Positions 55,124-64,000 of a stretch of 64,000 nucleotides of DNA are shown piece by piece. The stretch spans positions 6,161,001 through 6,225,000 of the forward strand of contig NC_020291.1 in the NCBI RefSeq assembly GCF_000340885.1. The letters run 5' to 3'. Source of the DNA: Clostridium saccharoperbutylacetonicum N1-4(HMT) (GTDB lineage: Bacteria > Bacillota > Clostridia > Clostridiales > Clostridiaceae). A model generated the notes under the pieces. The model was given only the letters and a program-made list of their open reading frames with translations, was not told where the DNA came from and searched no databases. Within the stretch, counting starts at the first letter, position 1, and the number at the start of each line of letters is the position of its first letter. Made by a program: the position numbers and the translations under genes.

Positions 55124-55184
55124 ATTCTTTCTAAAATATAAGTATAATTTTCATACTATATTTAATATACATATTAATTTATTT

Positions 55185-57266
55185 CTATTTTCTTGCCTCT
55201 TTTATACTCTCAATAGCTTTAACTAATTCAATTTCTGGAACTTCTTCGTATCTAACAAGTTCCTTTGTAAATCCTCCTCTACCTTGTGTTAATGATCGAA
55301 GTTCAGTAGCATACTTTCTAATCTCTACAAGTGGAACCTCAGCCAAAACTTTTTGCTTATCGCCTTCTGGCTCCATTCCCATTACCCTTCCTCTCTTTTT
55401 ATTAATATCAGCTATAACATCTCCCATATATTCATTAGGCATTATTATATCTAATTTCATTATAGGCTCTAGTAAGATAGGTTTAGCTTGCTCAAGCCCT
55501 TTCTTATAAGCTAATGAAGCTGCCATCTTAAATGCCATTTCAGAGGAATCTACAGCATGATATGACCCATCATGAAGAGTAGCTTTAAGCCCGATAACTG
55601 GGCATCCAGCTAAAATACCATGCGAAATACATTCTCTTAATCCCTTTTCCACTGCTGGAATAAAATTCCTTGGAACAGCTCCGCCAACAACATTATCCAC
55701 AAATTCTAAGTCATCAACTCCATCTTTTCTAGGTTCAAATTTTATAACAACATCTCCATATTGACCATGTCCACCAGATTGCTTTTTATGTTTTCCTTGT
55801 ACATCTGCAACTCCTTTGATTGTTTCTTTATATGGAACCTTTGGTAAATTTAATACCACATCGACACCATATTTATTTTTTATCTTACTAGCAATTACAT
55901 TTATATGTGTCTCTCCTAATCCTGCAATAATAATCTCTGCATTTTCAACATCTCTAGATATTTCAAAAACAGGATCTTCATCTTTTAATTTATTTAAAGC
56001 TTGGGATATCTTTTCTTCATCACCTTTAGCTTGTGGTATTATAGCCATAGAACAAACAGTTCCAGGGAAATTCATCTTATCATACATTACTTTAAAATCT
56101 GTGCTAGCTAGAGTATCTCCTGTGTTTGTATATTGTAATTTTGAAATTGCTCCTATATCTCCTGCAATAATTTTCTTAGTAGGTATTTGTGTTTTTCCTC
56201 TGATAAAACAAATATGAGATAACTTTTCTGTCTTATCTTTATTCACATTTAATACTGTCATATCATCTTTAGCCTCTCCTGTCATAACTCTAAAGAAAGA
56301 TATTTTACCTACAAATGGATCTGCAATCGTTTTAAATACTAATGCTGAAAAAGGTTTTTCTTGATCAAGATCAATAAATACTTCTTCATTCTTCGAAACA
56401 TCCATTGCCTTTTGAGGAATTGCATATTCTGGTGAAGGAAAACATTCTACTATATCATCAATTAAAGAATCCATTCCTATAACCTTAGTAGCGCTTCCAC
56501 ACATAACAGGTGCAATGTCTCCACTAGCACAGCCCTTTATTAATCCTTTATATATTTCCTCATCACTTAATGTACCTTCACTAAAGTATTTATCAAGTAA
56601 TTCTTCATCAGTTTCTGCAACTGCTTCCATGATCATTCTCTTACAATCTTCTACTTTTTCCTTTAATTCTTCAGGTATTTCTAATACCTTTATTTCCTTA
56701 GTTTTAACATCATATATTCTAGCCTGCTTTGAAATTACATTAATTACTCCTGTAAATCCCTCTTCTTTTCCTATTGGGTATTGAATTGGAACCACACTTA
56801 TTCCAAATTTTCTATTAAGGTCATCTAATACCTTATCAAAGCTAGCATTTTCTCTATCTAATTTATTAATAAAAATTGTTCTAGGAAGCTTAATCTTATT
56901 ACAATATTCCCATGCTCTTTCAGTACCAGCTTTTATTCCTGAAACTGCACTAACAACTATCATTCCTACATCAACAGCTCTCATGCCTTCGATGCATTCC
57001 CCTTGAAAATCAGCATAACCAGGAATATCAATAATATTTATTTTTATATTCTCTAATTCAATTGGAGCCACTGAAAGTGCAATAGAAAATTGTCTTTTCT
57101 TTTCCTCAGTATCAAAATCTAACACAGTAGTTCCATCTTCAATCTTCCCTAATCTGTCTGTTATCTTTGAATAATATAGAAGACTTTCTGCTAAAGAAGT
57201 TTTTCCTGTTCCATTATGTCCCATTAATCCTACATTTCTTAAATTTTTAATACTATAATCTTTCAT
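55185..57266 (-). CDS. Elongation factor G paralogue (FusA2-type translational GTPase)
   Basis: A 693-residue EF-G-like GTPase. G1 GHNGTGKT near residue 16, G3 DIPGY (canonical EF-G has DTPGH, so the catalytic His is Tyr here), G4 NKLD, then domains II-V. The C-terminal part shows GGHGQYGDVVIKFEP and ETIKGVADVQGKHKKQSGGHG. It is the second EF-G class found in many clostridia, not the rpsL-rpsG-fusA copy; the exact role (ribosome recycling, rescue or regulation) is unknown. ATG 57266 gives the family N-terminus; a TTG four codons upstream is an alternative. A GC-rich leader precedes it. Confidence 0.9.
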   Translation of the reverse strand: MKDYSIKNLRNVGLMGHNGTGKTSLAESLLYYSKITDRLGKIEDGTTVLDFDTEEKKRQFSIALSVAPIELENIKINIIDIPGYADFQGECIEGMRAVDVGMIVVSAVSGIKAGTERAWEYCNKIKLPRTIFINKLDRENASFDKVLDDLNRKFGISVVPIQYPIGKEEGFTGVINVISKQARIYDVKTKEIKVLEIPEELKEKVEDCKRMIMEAVAETDEELLDKYFSEGTLSDEEIYKGLIKGCASGDIAPVMCGSATKVIGMDSLIDDIVECFPSPEYAIPQKAMDVSKNEEVFIDLDQEKPFSALVFKTIADPFVGKISFFRVMTGEAKDDMTVLNVNKDKTEKLSHICFIRGKTQIPTKKIIAGDIGAISKLQYTNTGDTLASTDFKVMYDKMNFPGTVCSMAIIPQAKGDEEKISQALNKLKDEDPVFEISRDVENAEIIIAGLGETHINVIASKIKNKYGVDVVLNLPKVPYKETIKGVADVQGKHKKQSGGHGQYGDVVIKFEPRKDGVDDLEFVDNVVGGAVPRNFIPAVEKGLRECISHGILAGCPVIGLKATLHDGSYHAVDSSEMAFKMAASLAYKKGLEQAKPILLEPIMKLDIIMPNEYMGDVIADINKKRGRVMGMEPEGDKQKVLAEVPLVEIRKYATELRSLTQGRGGFTKELVRYEEVPEIELVKAIESIKEARK

Positions 57267-57330
57267 GAACGCTGCCAAACCCTTAAGTCTATAAGAAGCT
57301 GGCTTCCACCCGCCTTTCGCTTGATAATAC
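57267..57330 (-). promoter_or_regulatory. GC-rich leader segment of the EF-G paralogue
   Basis: Read on the minus strand this segment contains AGCGAAAGGCGGGTGGAAGC, a GAAG-CCAG-CUUC hairpin, and GGGTTTGGCAGCG just before the ATG. It is far richer in G and C than the surrounding spacer, and no known riboswitch class is recognised. Confidence 0.35.
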
Positions 57331-57463
57331 TGTATGTTATTATATTTCTATTTTTATTTCATAAATCCTTCTCTTTTTCTAAATTTTCTGAAAATTCATT
57401 TTTAATATTTTTCTTTACTTTTTAACTAATCTTTATGTTTTCTTGTAGTATCAGAAAAAAAAC

Positions 57464-57491
57464 ATTATAATCTTATTTGTTGATATTCTAA
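57464..57491 (-). promoter_or_regulatory. Promoter of the EF-G paralogue
   Basis: TTAGAA (57486-57491) and TATAAT (57464-57469), 16-bp spacer. The start point near 57457 predicts a leader of about 190 nt. Confidence 0.45.
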
Positions 57492-57523
57492 CTTTTAATT
57501 TGTTATTCTGGAGGAAGAATCTA

Positions 57524-59005
57524 ATGAAGATAAAAAAAAGATTGGCAAATCACTATAAAATTTGGTTCATTATACTTGCAGCTTTAATAATTATTGGAGT
57601 TCTATTCATAAAACCTCAAATTGGAATTGCTGATCAAGGTGATTTTGATAGAATTATGAGTATATCTGGTTTAAAATTATTAGATTCAGATGTAAATAAT
57701 CCAAACTTTTGTAGATTTTTTAAATATATTGTTACTGACTATCAAATATCTGATTTGCAACATATAATTCTAACTGTTTTTGGTTCTAGCCTAACTTATA
57801 TAATCATAATAATCAGTACCATATGTAAGTTATTTGGACAAACTGTATTTAAAACTCAGTATTTATCCATTATATATAGTATTGTATATATTTCTGCATT
57901 CTCTATAATATTACGTTCATTAAATATAAAGAATAATATTAAACTAATTGTACTAACAATATTAATACTATTTATTTTCTTTGATGGCAACTATCTAATC
58001 TGGTTCAATAGTCTATATGGTGAACCAATGATGTTTGTCACTTTAGTTCTATTTATTGCTTCAGTCCTAAATTACACTTACTATAAGTATGTAATTAAAG
58101 GAAGCGAAAAAATAATGTCCAAATTATTTTTTGTACTATTCACAGCGGTTTTATTTATAGGATCTAAATTACAAGTGCTAACCTCATTACCATTTATATT
58201 GTTTCTCGTTGGCAAAATAATATGGGATAATAGGCATTCTTTAAGTAAAATGAATTTATCTATATTATGTGCTTTTTATTGCATTCTAATTATTTATCCA
58301 TCAGGAATTAGTTATCATAGCCATAATTTAAACAAATCTACTCAATATGATTCTGTATTTTACGGTATCCTTAAGGAATCTAAAACTCCTGAACAAGATT
58401 TAATTGATTTAGGCCTTAATCCAGATATGTCTGTTGAAGCTGGAAAAAGTGCTTTCTTAGACGAAAGTAAATATGTTAAATATTTGCCTACAAAATCTGA
58501 ATTGACAGATAAAGAATTTTATAATAAAATAAGCAATTTTAAAATTGCTATCTTCTACTTGACTCATCCTAGAAGATTATTAACTGGCATGGAGTATACT
58601 GCAAGCAAGTCATTTAATATTAGCACAGGTTTAGGTAAATATTATAGAAGTTATAGTGAAACCCCTGTTAAAGAATTTCACAGATTTACTTTTTGGTCTT
58701 CTTTAAAACAGACAGTATTACCTCACAACTTATATTTTATAATTTCAAGCTATATTATTCTTTTAGTTTTTTCACTTTATAAATATATTAAAAGCAAAGC
58801 AAATTTAGAAATAAAAACTAAAATACTTTTACTTTGGACTATAATGTTAATAAGCGTAGTTCAGTTTCCAATGCCATTTGTTGGTAATGGATATGCAGAT
58901 ACTTCAAAACAATTATTTCTATTTAATTTTATTTTTGATGGTTTACTCATATCAATTGTCACAATAGTAATTTCTAAACTAATTGATTTAATTAAAATAA
59001 AATGA
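57524..59005 (+). CDS. Multi-pass membrane protein, possible GT-C glycosyltransferase (WsfD-like)
   Basis: A 493-residue polytopic membrane protein with about ten helices and one long outer loop (about 275-385). After the first helix it carries IGIADQGDFDRIMSISGL, which resembles the catalytic-loop region of WsfD-type glycan hexose transferases, as I recall them; the acidic DQGDFD could hold the catalytic residues. The assignment is tentative. ATG 57524 follows GGAGG. An LTA-synthase-like gene follows 57 bp downstream on the same strand, so both may act on the same surface polymer. Confidence 0.5.
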   Translation: MKIKKRLANHYKIWFIILAALIIIGVLFIKPQIGIADQGDFDRIMSISGLKLLDSDVNNPNFCRFFKYIVTDYQISDLQHIILTVFGSSLTYIIIIISTICKLFGQTVFKTQYLSIIYSIVYISAFSIILRSLNIKNNIKLIVLTILILFIFFDGNYLIWFNSLYGEPMMFVTLVLFIASVLNYTYYKYVIKGSEKIMSKLFFVLFTAVLFIGSKLQVLTSLPFILFLVGKIIWDNRHSLSKMNLSILCAFYCILIIYPSGISYHSHNLNKSTQYDSVFYGILKESKTPEQDLIDLGLNPDMSVEAGKSAFLDESKYVKYLPTKSELTDKEFYNKISNFKIAIFYLTHPRRLLTGMEYTASKSFNISTGLGKYYRSYSETPVKEFHRFTFWSSLKQTVLPHNLYFIISSYIILLVFSLYKYIKSKANLEIKTKILLLWTIMLISVVQFPMPFVGNGYADTSKQLFLFNFIFDGLLISIVTIVISKLIDLIKIK

Positions 59006-59062
59006 GTAACTTTACCAAAGAAGATTTTATAAGCTCTCATAAGAATTAAAGGAGTTCATCTC

Positions 59063-60949
59063 ATGAAATTAACAAGCTTAGCATTTAAATTGCGAAATTA
59101 TGCAATATCATTAATAAAAAAATTTATTCTAATAACAAAAGAAATATTTTCAACTTCAATTAAGAAACTTCGTTTTGTAACTGTGCTAGATATGTTAATA
59201 AAAACAATATTATTTTTAACAGTGCTTCACGATACAGCTATTTCACGCAATAATGCCTTATATACTAGTATAAAATTCAGTTTAGTATATTTAGGCTTCA
59301 TACTTTTTATTTACTCATTTGGATACTTAATTTCCAAATATAAGCAAACCTTATTTTATTTAATTCTTAATTTTCTATATAGTATATTACTAATAGGGGA
59401 TTTATGGTACTTTAGAGTTAATCGAGATTTTTTAGGTGTAAAAAATATTTTATTTCCAGGAACCTTCAATCCAACTGGTTTACCATTATATAATCTTAAA
59501 TTTATCGATATTTTTTTTATCATAGATTTAATTATTATTATTAGTTGGATTATTATATTCAAAGTAAAAAATCCATATAAAAAAAATATTCACAATTTTA
59601 TCACAACTATAAAGTCTTCCTTAATTATAATAATTATTTCAATATTATATTTTGATGTTTTTACGCTCAGTGACTTCGGTAATAGTATTCTTTATAAACA
59701 ATGGTCCACACTAATGTCAGTTCAAGCTCCTGGTCCTTTAGGTTATCATACCCTTGAAGCCTTTAAGAGTGCCTCTAAAGCTTTTTATAACTCAAGTACC
59801 AATGATAAAAAAGAGATTACTGACTGGTTTAAATATAATGATGAAAATTTAAAGCCTAATGAATATTTTGGAATCTTTAAAAATAGAAATGTAATTTTTC
59901 TTCAAATTGAGTCTATGGAAAACTTCGTAATTAACCATAAAATCAATGGAAAAGAAATTACACCTTTTCTAAATAAACTTACAAAACAAAGCTTATACTT
60001 CAATAACTTTTATGAGCAAAATAATGGTGCAAATAGTATAGACTGTGATTTTATGATAAACACCTCCGTTTACCCTTTAGGTGATAGAATAACTGCTACA
60101 AACTATGGTGAAAATATCTATCAAAACTCATTACCAAGACTTTTAAATAATCTAGGCTATACTACAATCTCAACTCATGCAGAAGAACATGGTGAATTCA
60201 ACTGGACAGAATTACATAAAAATGGATTTGGTGCTCAAAACCTTTGGAGTATTAAAGATTATAATTATGATGAAATAGTTGGATATGGATTATCCGATAA
60301 AAGTTTCTTTACACAATTGAGCGAAAAACTAAAGAATGTTAATCAACCATTTTTCTTACAAATGCCTACTTTATCTAGTCATGGTCCATTTAATATAGAT
60401 AATAAATATAGACAATTAAATTTACCTAAAGAAATTGATGAAAGTTATCTTGGTGGATATTTTGAAAGCTTACACTACACAGATAGTCAAATAGAACTGT
60501 TTTTTAACAAACTTAAACAGTATAACTTATTAGATAATTCAGTTATAGTCATTTATGGTGACCATGCAGGTGTTCATAAATACTATAATGATTCTATACA
60601 AAAATTAGATTTCGATAATAATTGGTGGAAAGAATATGACCACAAACTCCCATTAATAATTTATTCATCAAACGCTCCTGCTCAAAATATAACAGCATCT
60701 GGAGGGCAAGTTGATATGCTTCCAACTATATCATATTTATTAGGACTAGATAAGTCTCTATACAAGGATACTTCTATGGGAAGAGTCCTTGTAAATACTA
60801 ATAGAGACGCAACCATTATAAAAGGGAATAATATAAAAGGAACTATAAAAGATTCTGAGGAAGAAAAGCATTTACTAGATGCTTATAGCATTGGTGAAAA
60901 AATAATTAAAGACAATTACCTTTCTATAGACACAAAAAAGGAACATTAG
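59063..60949 (+). CDS. LTA synthase / sulfatase-family membrane protein
   Basis: A 628-residue protein with about five N-terminal helices (1-200) and an extracellular alkaline-phosphatase-type domain (about 270-600). Metal-site Glu283 is in FLQIESMENF. The nucleophile position of LtaS (Thr in a KTSDSEF-type motif) is Ser325 in ANSIDCDFM. SSHGPF and IYGDHAGVHK give the other metal and substrate residues. LtaS polymerises glycerol phosphate from phosphatidylglycerol; Ser instead of Thr is compatible with sulfatase-family chemistry but is unusual for a proven LtaS, so a different phospho-transfer is possible. The ATG follows AAGGAG. Confidence 0.85.
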   Translation: MKLTSLAFKLRNYAISLIKKFILITKEIFSTSIKKLRFVTVLDMLIKTILFLTVLHDTAISRNNALYTSIKFSLVYLGFILFIYSFGYLISKYKQTLFYLILNFLYSILLIGDLWYFRVNRDFLGVKNILFPGTFNPTGLPLYNLKFIDIFFIIDLIIIISWIIIFKVKNPYKKNIHNFITTIKSSLIIIIISILYFDVFTLSDFGNSILYKQWSTLMSVQAPGPLGYHTLEAFKSASKAFYNSSTNDKKEITDWFKYNDENLKPNEYFGIFKNRNVIFLQIESMENFVINHKINGKEITPFLNKLTKQSLYFNNFYEQNNGANSIDCDFMINTSVYPLGDRITATNYGENIYQNSLPRLLNNLGYTTISTHAEEHGEFNWTELHKNGFGAQNLWSIKDYNYDEIVGYGLSDKSFFTQLSEKLKNVNQPFFLQMPTLSSHGPFNIDNKYRQLNLPKEIDESYLGGYFESLHYTDSQIELFFNKLKQYNLLDNSVIVIYGDHAGVHKYYNDSIQKLDFDNNWWKEYDHKLPLIIYSSNAPAQNITASGGQVDMLPTISYLLGLDKSLYKDTSMGRVLVNTNRDATIIKGNNIKGTIKDSEEEKHLLDAYSIGEKIIKDNYLSIDTKKEH

Positions 60950-60960
60950 ATTTATATATT

Positions 60961-61017
60961 AAAAAGGTTCTATAAGTTTAGTTGATTTTTATATCAATTA
61001 ACTTATAGAACCTTTTT
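60961..61017. terminator. Strong bidirectional terminator
   Basis: AAAAAGGTTCTATAAGTT pairs with AACTTATAGAACCTTTTT through a long stem extended by TTGAT-ATCAA. It sits between convergent genes and includes the first base of the VanZ stop codon. Confidence 0.9.
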
Positions 61018-61462
61018 ATCTTAATTTTAATAGCTTTATACTCGATATCCCTAACCTAATCAATAATAAAGTTACACCTCCACAAGTATCAATTAGAACA
61101 TCTCTAAATGCACCTTCTCTTCCCTGAACAAATAGCTGATGTATTTCGTCTGAGCAAGCATAAGTAAATACAAATGCTACAGTACTTATAATCACCACTT
61201 TTTTTGTGAAATAATGCTTTGCTACATTAATATACAATAAAGCTAACACCATATACTCTAGAAAGTGTGCGCACTTTCTAACAATAAAATTAGCCAGTTG
61301 CCCAAAAATACTATTTGCATCTATCCCAATTAATAAAAGTACTTTTATTGCTCCTTCACTTTGCGAGTCTGATATATTTGCTGGCTGATTTGACATTGTA
61401 AATATTAAAATCATCCAAGCGATTAGCAACATCCAATCTAAAATTTTCCTCTTGTTCTTCAT
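61016..61462 (-). CDS. VanZ-family membrane protein
   Basis: A 148-residue protein with four predicted helices. Motifs include LDWMLLIAWMILIFTMSNQP, the central RKCAHFLEYMVLALLY and SDEIHQLFVQGREGAFRDVLIDTCGG, all hallmarks of VanZ. VanZ raises teicoplanin resistance in enterococci by an unknown mechanism; most homologues are unstudied. The ATG follows GAGGAT. Alone, not in a van cluster. Confidence 0.88.
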   Translation of the reverse strand: MKNKRKILDWMLLIAWMILIFTMSNQPANISDSQSEGAIKVLLLIGIDANSIFGQLANFIVRKCAHFLEYMVLALLYINVAKHYFTKKVVIISTVAFVFTYACSDEIHQLFVQGREGAFRDVLIDTCGGVTLLLIRLGISSIKLLKLR

Positions 61463-61497
61463 TTTTTATCCTCATTTAATAAAAATTCATATATAAT

Positions 61498-61935
61498 CTA
61501 TTCTGACATATATCTATTTATATATGCAAGTGATTCTTCTAATAACTCTTGACCTTTTTCCAATCCATCAATTTTTATTTCTAAGTTACAAATTCTTTGA
61601 TCTATTTGATACATAAAATGCTTAATATCTTGCAATAGCTTAGCTTCATATGTTACCTGAACTCCTTCATCATCAATAAACACTTTTTCTGGTGGAGAAC
61701 CGCATTTAGTGCACTTCGCATACAAGCCCTGTTTTTCTAAATTAGTAAATACTTTAAATGTATCATTTCCACATTTTTCACAATTTGATAACATCATAAA
61801 TTCATAATAACTTACATCATAATAATAAGTACTATCACAATCTTTACATGTTAATTTTAGTCTACCATCTTCAGTCACTATATGAAATTCATTTCCACTA
61901 CATCCATCCTTTTTACACACAATAGTTCTTACCAT
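61498..61935 (-). CDS. Zinc-ribbon protein with C-terminal coiled coil
   Basis: A 145-residue protein with three Cys clusters: CKKDGC with CKDCDS (about 7-36), CEKCGN (about 50-55) and CTKCGS (about 75-80), likely two zinc ribbons, followed by a helical coiled coil (about 95-145, LQDIKHFMYQIDQRICNLEI). ATG 61935 has AGAGGG at 7 bp; an ATG two codons upstream has it too close. No family recognised. DNA or RNA binding is possible. Confidence 0.6.
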   Translation of the reverse strand: MVRTIVCKKDGCSGNEFHIVTEDGRLKLTCKDCDSTYYYDVSYYEFMMLSNCEKCGNDTFKVFTNLEKQGLYAKCTKCGSPPEKVFIDDEGVQVTYEAKLLQDIKHFMYQIDQRICNLEIKIDGLEKGQELLEESLAYINRYMSE

Positions 61936-62176
61936 ATCCATACCCTCTCATCATATATTTTCATTTTTAACTTATATAACATTCAACGATACTTAATTAT
62001 ATCTTTGCATGTATTTTACATGTAAATTATATGCTGCTTTTCCCTTGTTATACATACTAATATATGATATTTTCAGTTTATTTTACGAAATAATTCTACT
62101 TTTTTCTTAAACAATTTTAACCAAACATATTGTTATAAATTAAATATAAGTTGTGATATATTCTTACAAAATAAAA

Positions 62177-62202
62177 AAACTATGAATTAAAATTCATAGT
62201 TT
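62177..62202 (-). terminator. Terminator of the rRNA operon
   Basis: Perfect 12-bp arms AAACTATGAATT and AATTCATAGTTT with a 2-base loop; the minus strand continues with a T-run. Confidence 0.9.
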
Positions 62203-62206
62203 CAAA

Positions 62207-62282
62207 TGGTGGAGATAAAGAGATTCGAACTCTTGACCCCCTGCGTGCAAGGCAGGTGCTCTCCCAGCTGAGCTATACCCCC
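62207..62282 (-). tRNA. tRNA-Ala (anticodon UGC)
   Basis: GGGGGTA pairs with TATCTCC (two G-U pairs), then A and CCA. The anticodon loop carries TGC. Last gene of the rRNA operon. Confidence 0.96.
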
Positions 62283-62283
62283 A

Positions 62284-62360
62284 TGGTGGACCTTCAGGGA
62301 CTCGAACCCTAGACCTACCGGTTATGAGCCGGTTGCTCTAACCAACTGAGCTAAAGATCC
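62284..62360 (-). tRNA. tRNA-Met (anticodon CAU), elongator type
   Basis: GGATCTT/AAGGTCC acceptor with A and CCA, anticodon loop CTCATAA. The sequence fits elongator Met and lacks the CGCGGGG start of initiator tRNA. A CAU-anticodon Ile tRNA (lysidine type) is less likely. One base separates it from tRNA-Ala. Confidence 0.88.
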
Positions 62361-62395
62361 ATTAACTTATAAAACTCTTGTATTCTACAAGAATA

Positions 62396-62512
62396 CCTCG
62401 CAACGTCCTACTCTGCCACACAGTCTCCCATGCAGTACCATCGGCGCTATAGACCTTAACTTTCCTGTTCGGAATGGGAAGGAGTGTTACCTCTATGCCA
62501 TCATCACGAGAT
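62396..62512 (-). rRNA. 5S rRNA (operon copy)
   Basis: Full-length 5S, about 117 nt, 172 nt after the 23S 3' end, followed by tRNA-Met and tRNA-Ala. The spacer to 23S contains two short stem-loops (CAAATC-GATTTG types) that are likely processing sites. Confidence 0.96.
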
Positions 62513-62684
62513 TAAGTGAGTTCCCAAATCTTTGATTTGGCTGAACGAACTTATGCAAATCGCTTCAGCGATTTGTATTCCTTATAAAAAGAATCCAGTT
62601 CATCACTTATACTTTATTTAATTGAAAGATTTGTTCTTTCAAAATTGCACATAGTTTTCTAATGTATTTTTTACAACTTAACTT

Positions 62685-64000
<1,316 letters not shown>

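Noticed and set aside
57295..57315. T-box-like GGGTGGAA in the EF-G paralogue leader
   Set aside because: The T-box consensus continues as UGGNACCGCG; here GGAAGCC follows and no specifier stem is seen.
61016..61462. Glycopeptide-resistance cluster with the 48.8-51.8 kb two-component system
   Set aside because: vanH, vanA/B and vanX are missing and VanZ is 9 kb away; VanZ homologues are common without resistance.

Overview
The window is AT-rich, low-GC Firmicute DNA. Gene content and order point to a spore-forming, saccharolytic Clostridium of the C. beijerinckii / C. butyricum kind. The evidence is AbrB with a Spo0A box, a GerS-like protein, split transketolase, the rapZ-yvcK-whiA cluster, TTG/GTG starts and AGGAGG-type ribosome sites. 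The species call is inference. Most of the window is conserved core chromosome; I see no prophage, transposase, integrase or CRISPR array.

Layout. 1-28 kb is a nearly unbroken run of minus-strand genes: the 5' part of dnaE, a Dabb protein, whiA, yvcK, rapZ, murB, uvrC, a class B PBP with its FtsW/RodA partner and an FHA protein, uvrA and uvrB (uvrB has an SOS-like operator), a PDZ membrane protein with the CtpA protease, ftsX/ftsE, a YitT transporter-like protein, split transketolase, mazEF, a GerS-like protein, nnr and acpS. 28.2-29.3 kb is a gene-poor stretch holding a probable small-RNA gene. 29.3-39.8 kb carries an accessory ssb, a BrkB protein, a surface-polysaccharide block (DegT aminotransferase, hexapeptide acyltransferase, UDP-sugar dehydrogenase, then dltD-dltX-dltB), a nuclease-helicase fusion and a DUF1836 protein. 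40-47.2 kb holds abrB, rsmI and a tRNA methyltransferase, a CwlO-like NlpC/P60 hydrolase, tRNA-Pro, a HAD phosphatase, a parvulin and ung. 47.3-47.6 kb is a free-standing 5S rRNA / tRNA-Phe unit. 47.7-61.9 kb has a sirtuin, a two-component system, cinA, a ROK glucokinase, an EF-G paralogue, a WsfD-like membrane protein next to an LTA-synthase-like enzyme, and VanZ. The right end is the 3' end of an rRNA operon (23S - 5S - tRNA-Met - tRNA-Ala).

Themes. Two linked programmes dominate: envelope growth (MurB, PBP/FtsW, FtsEX with a CwlO-like hydrolase elsewhere, CtpA/PDZ, YvcK/RapZ, Dlt, LtaS-like) and DNA repair (UvrABC, Ung, SSB, XPD-like helicase). The strongest new item is an unannotated 46-codon dltX-like gene overlapping the end of dltD, in a cluster with dltB and dltD but without dltA or dltC. 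The second is a candidate transcript of about 84 nt with its own extended -10 promoter, a cre-like site over its start point and a perfect terminator. Other signals worth checking are 19 perfect copies of a 7-bp repeat between yvcK and whiA, a shortened MazF antitoxin, compensatory differences between the two 5S genes, and a GC-rich leader on the EF-G paralogue.
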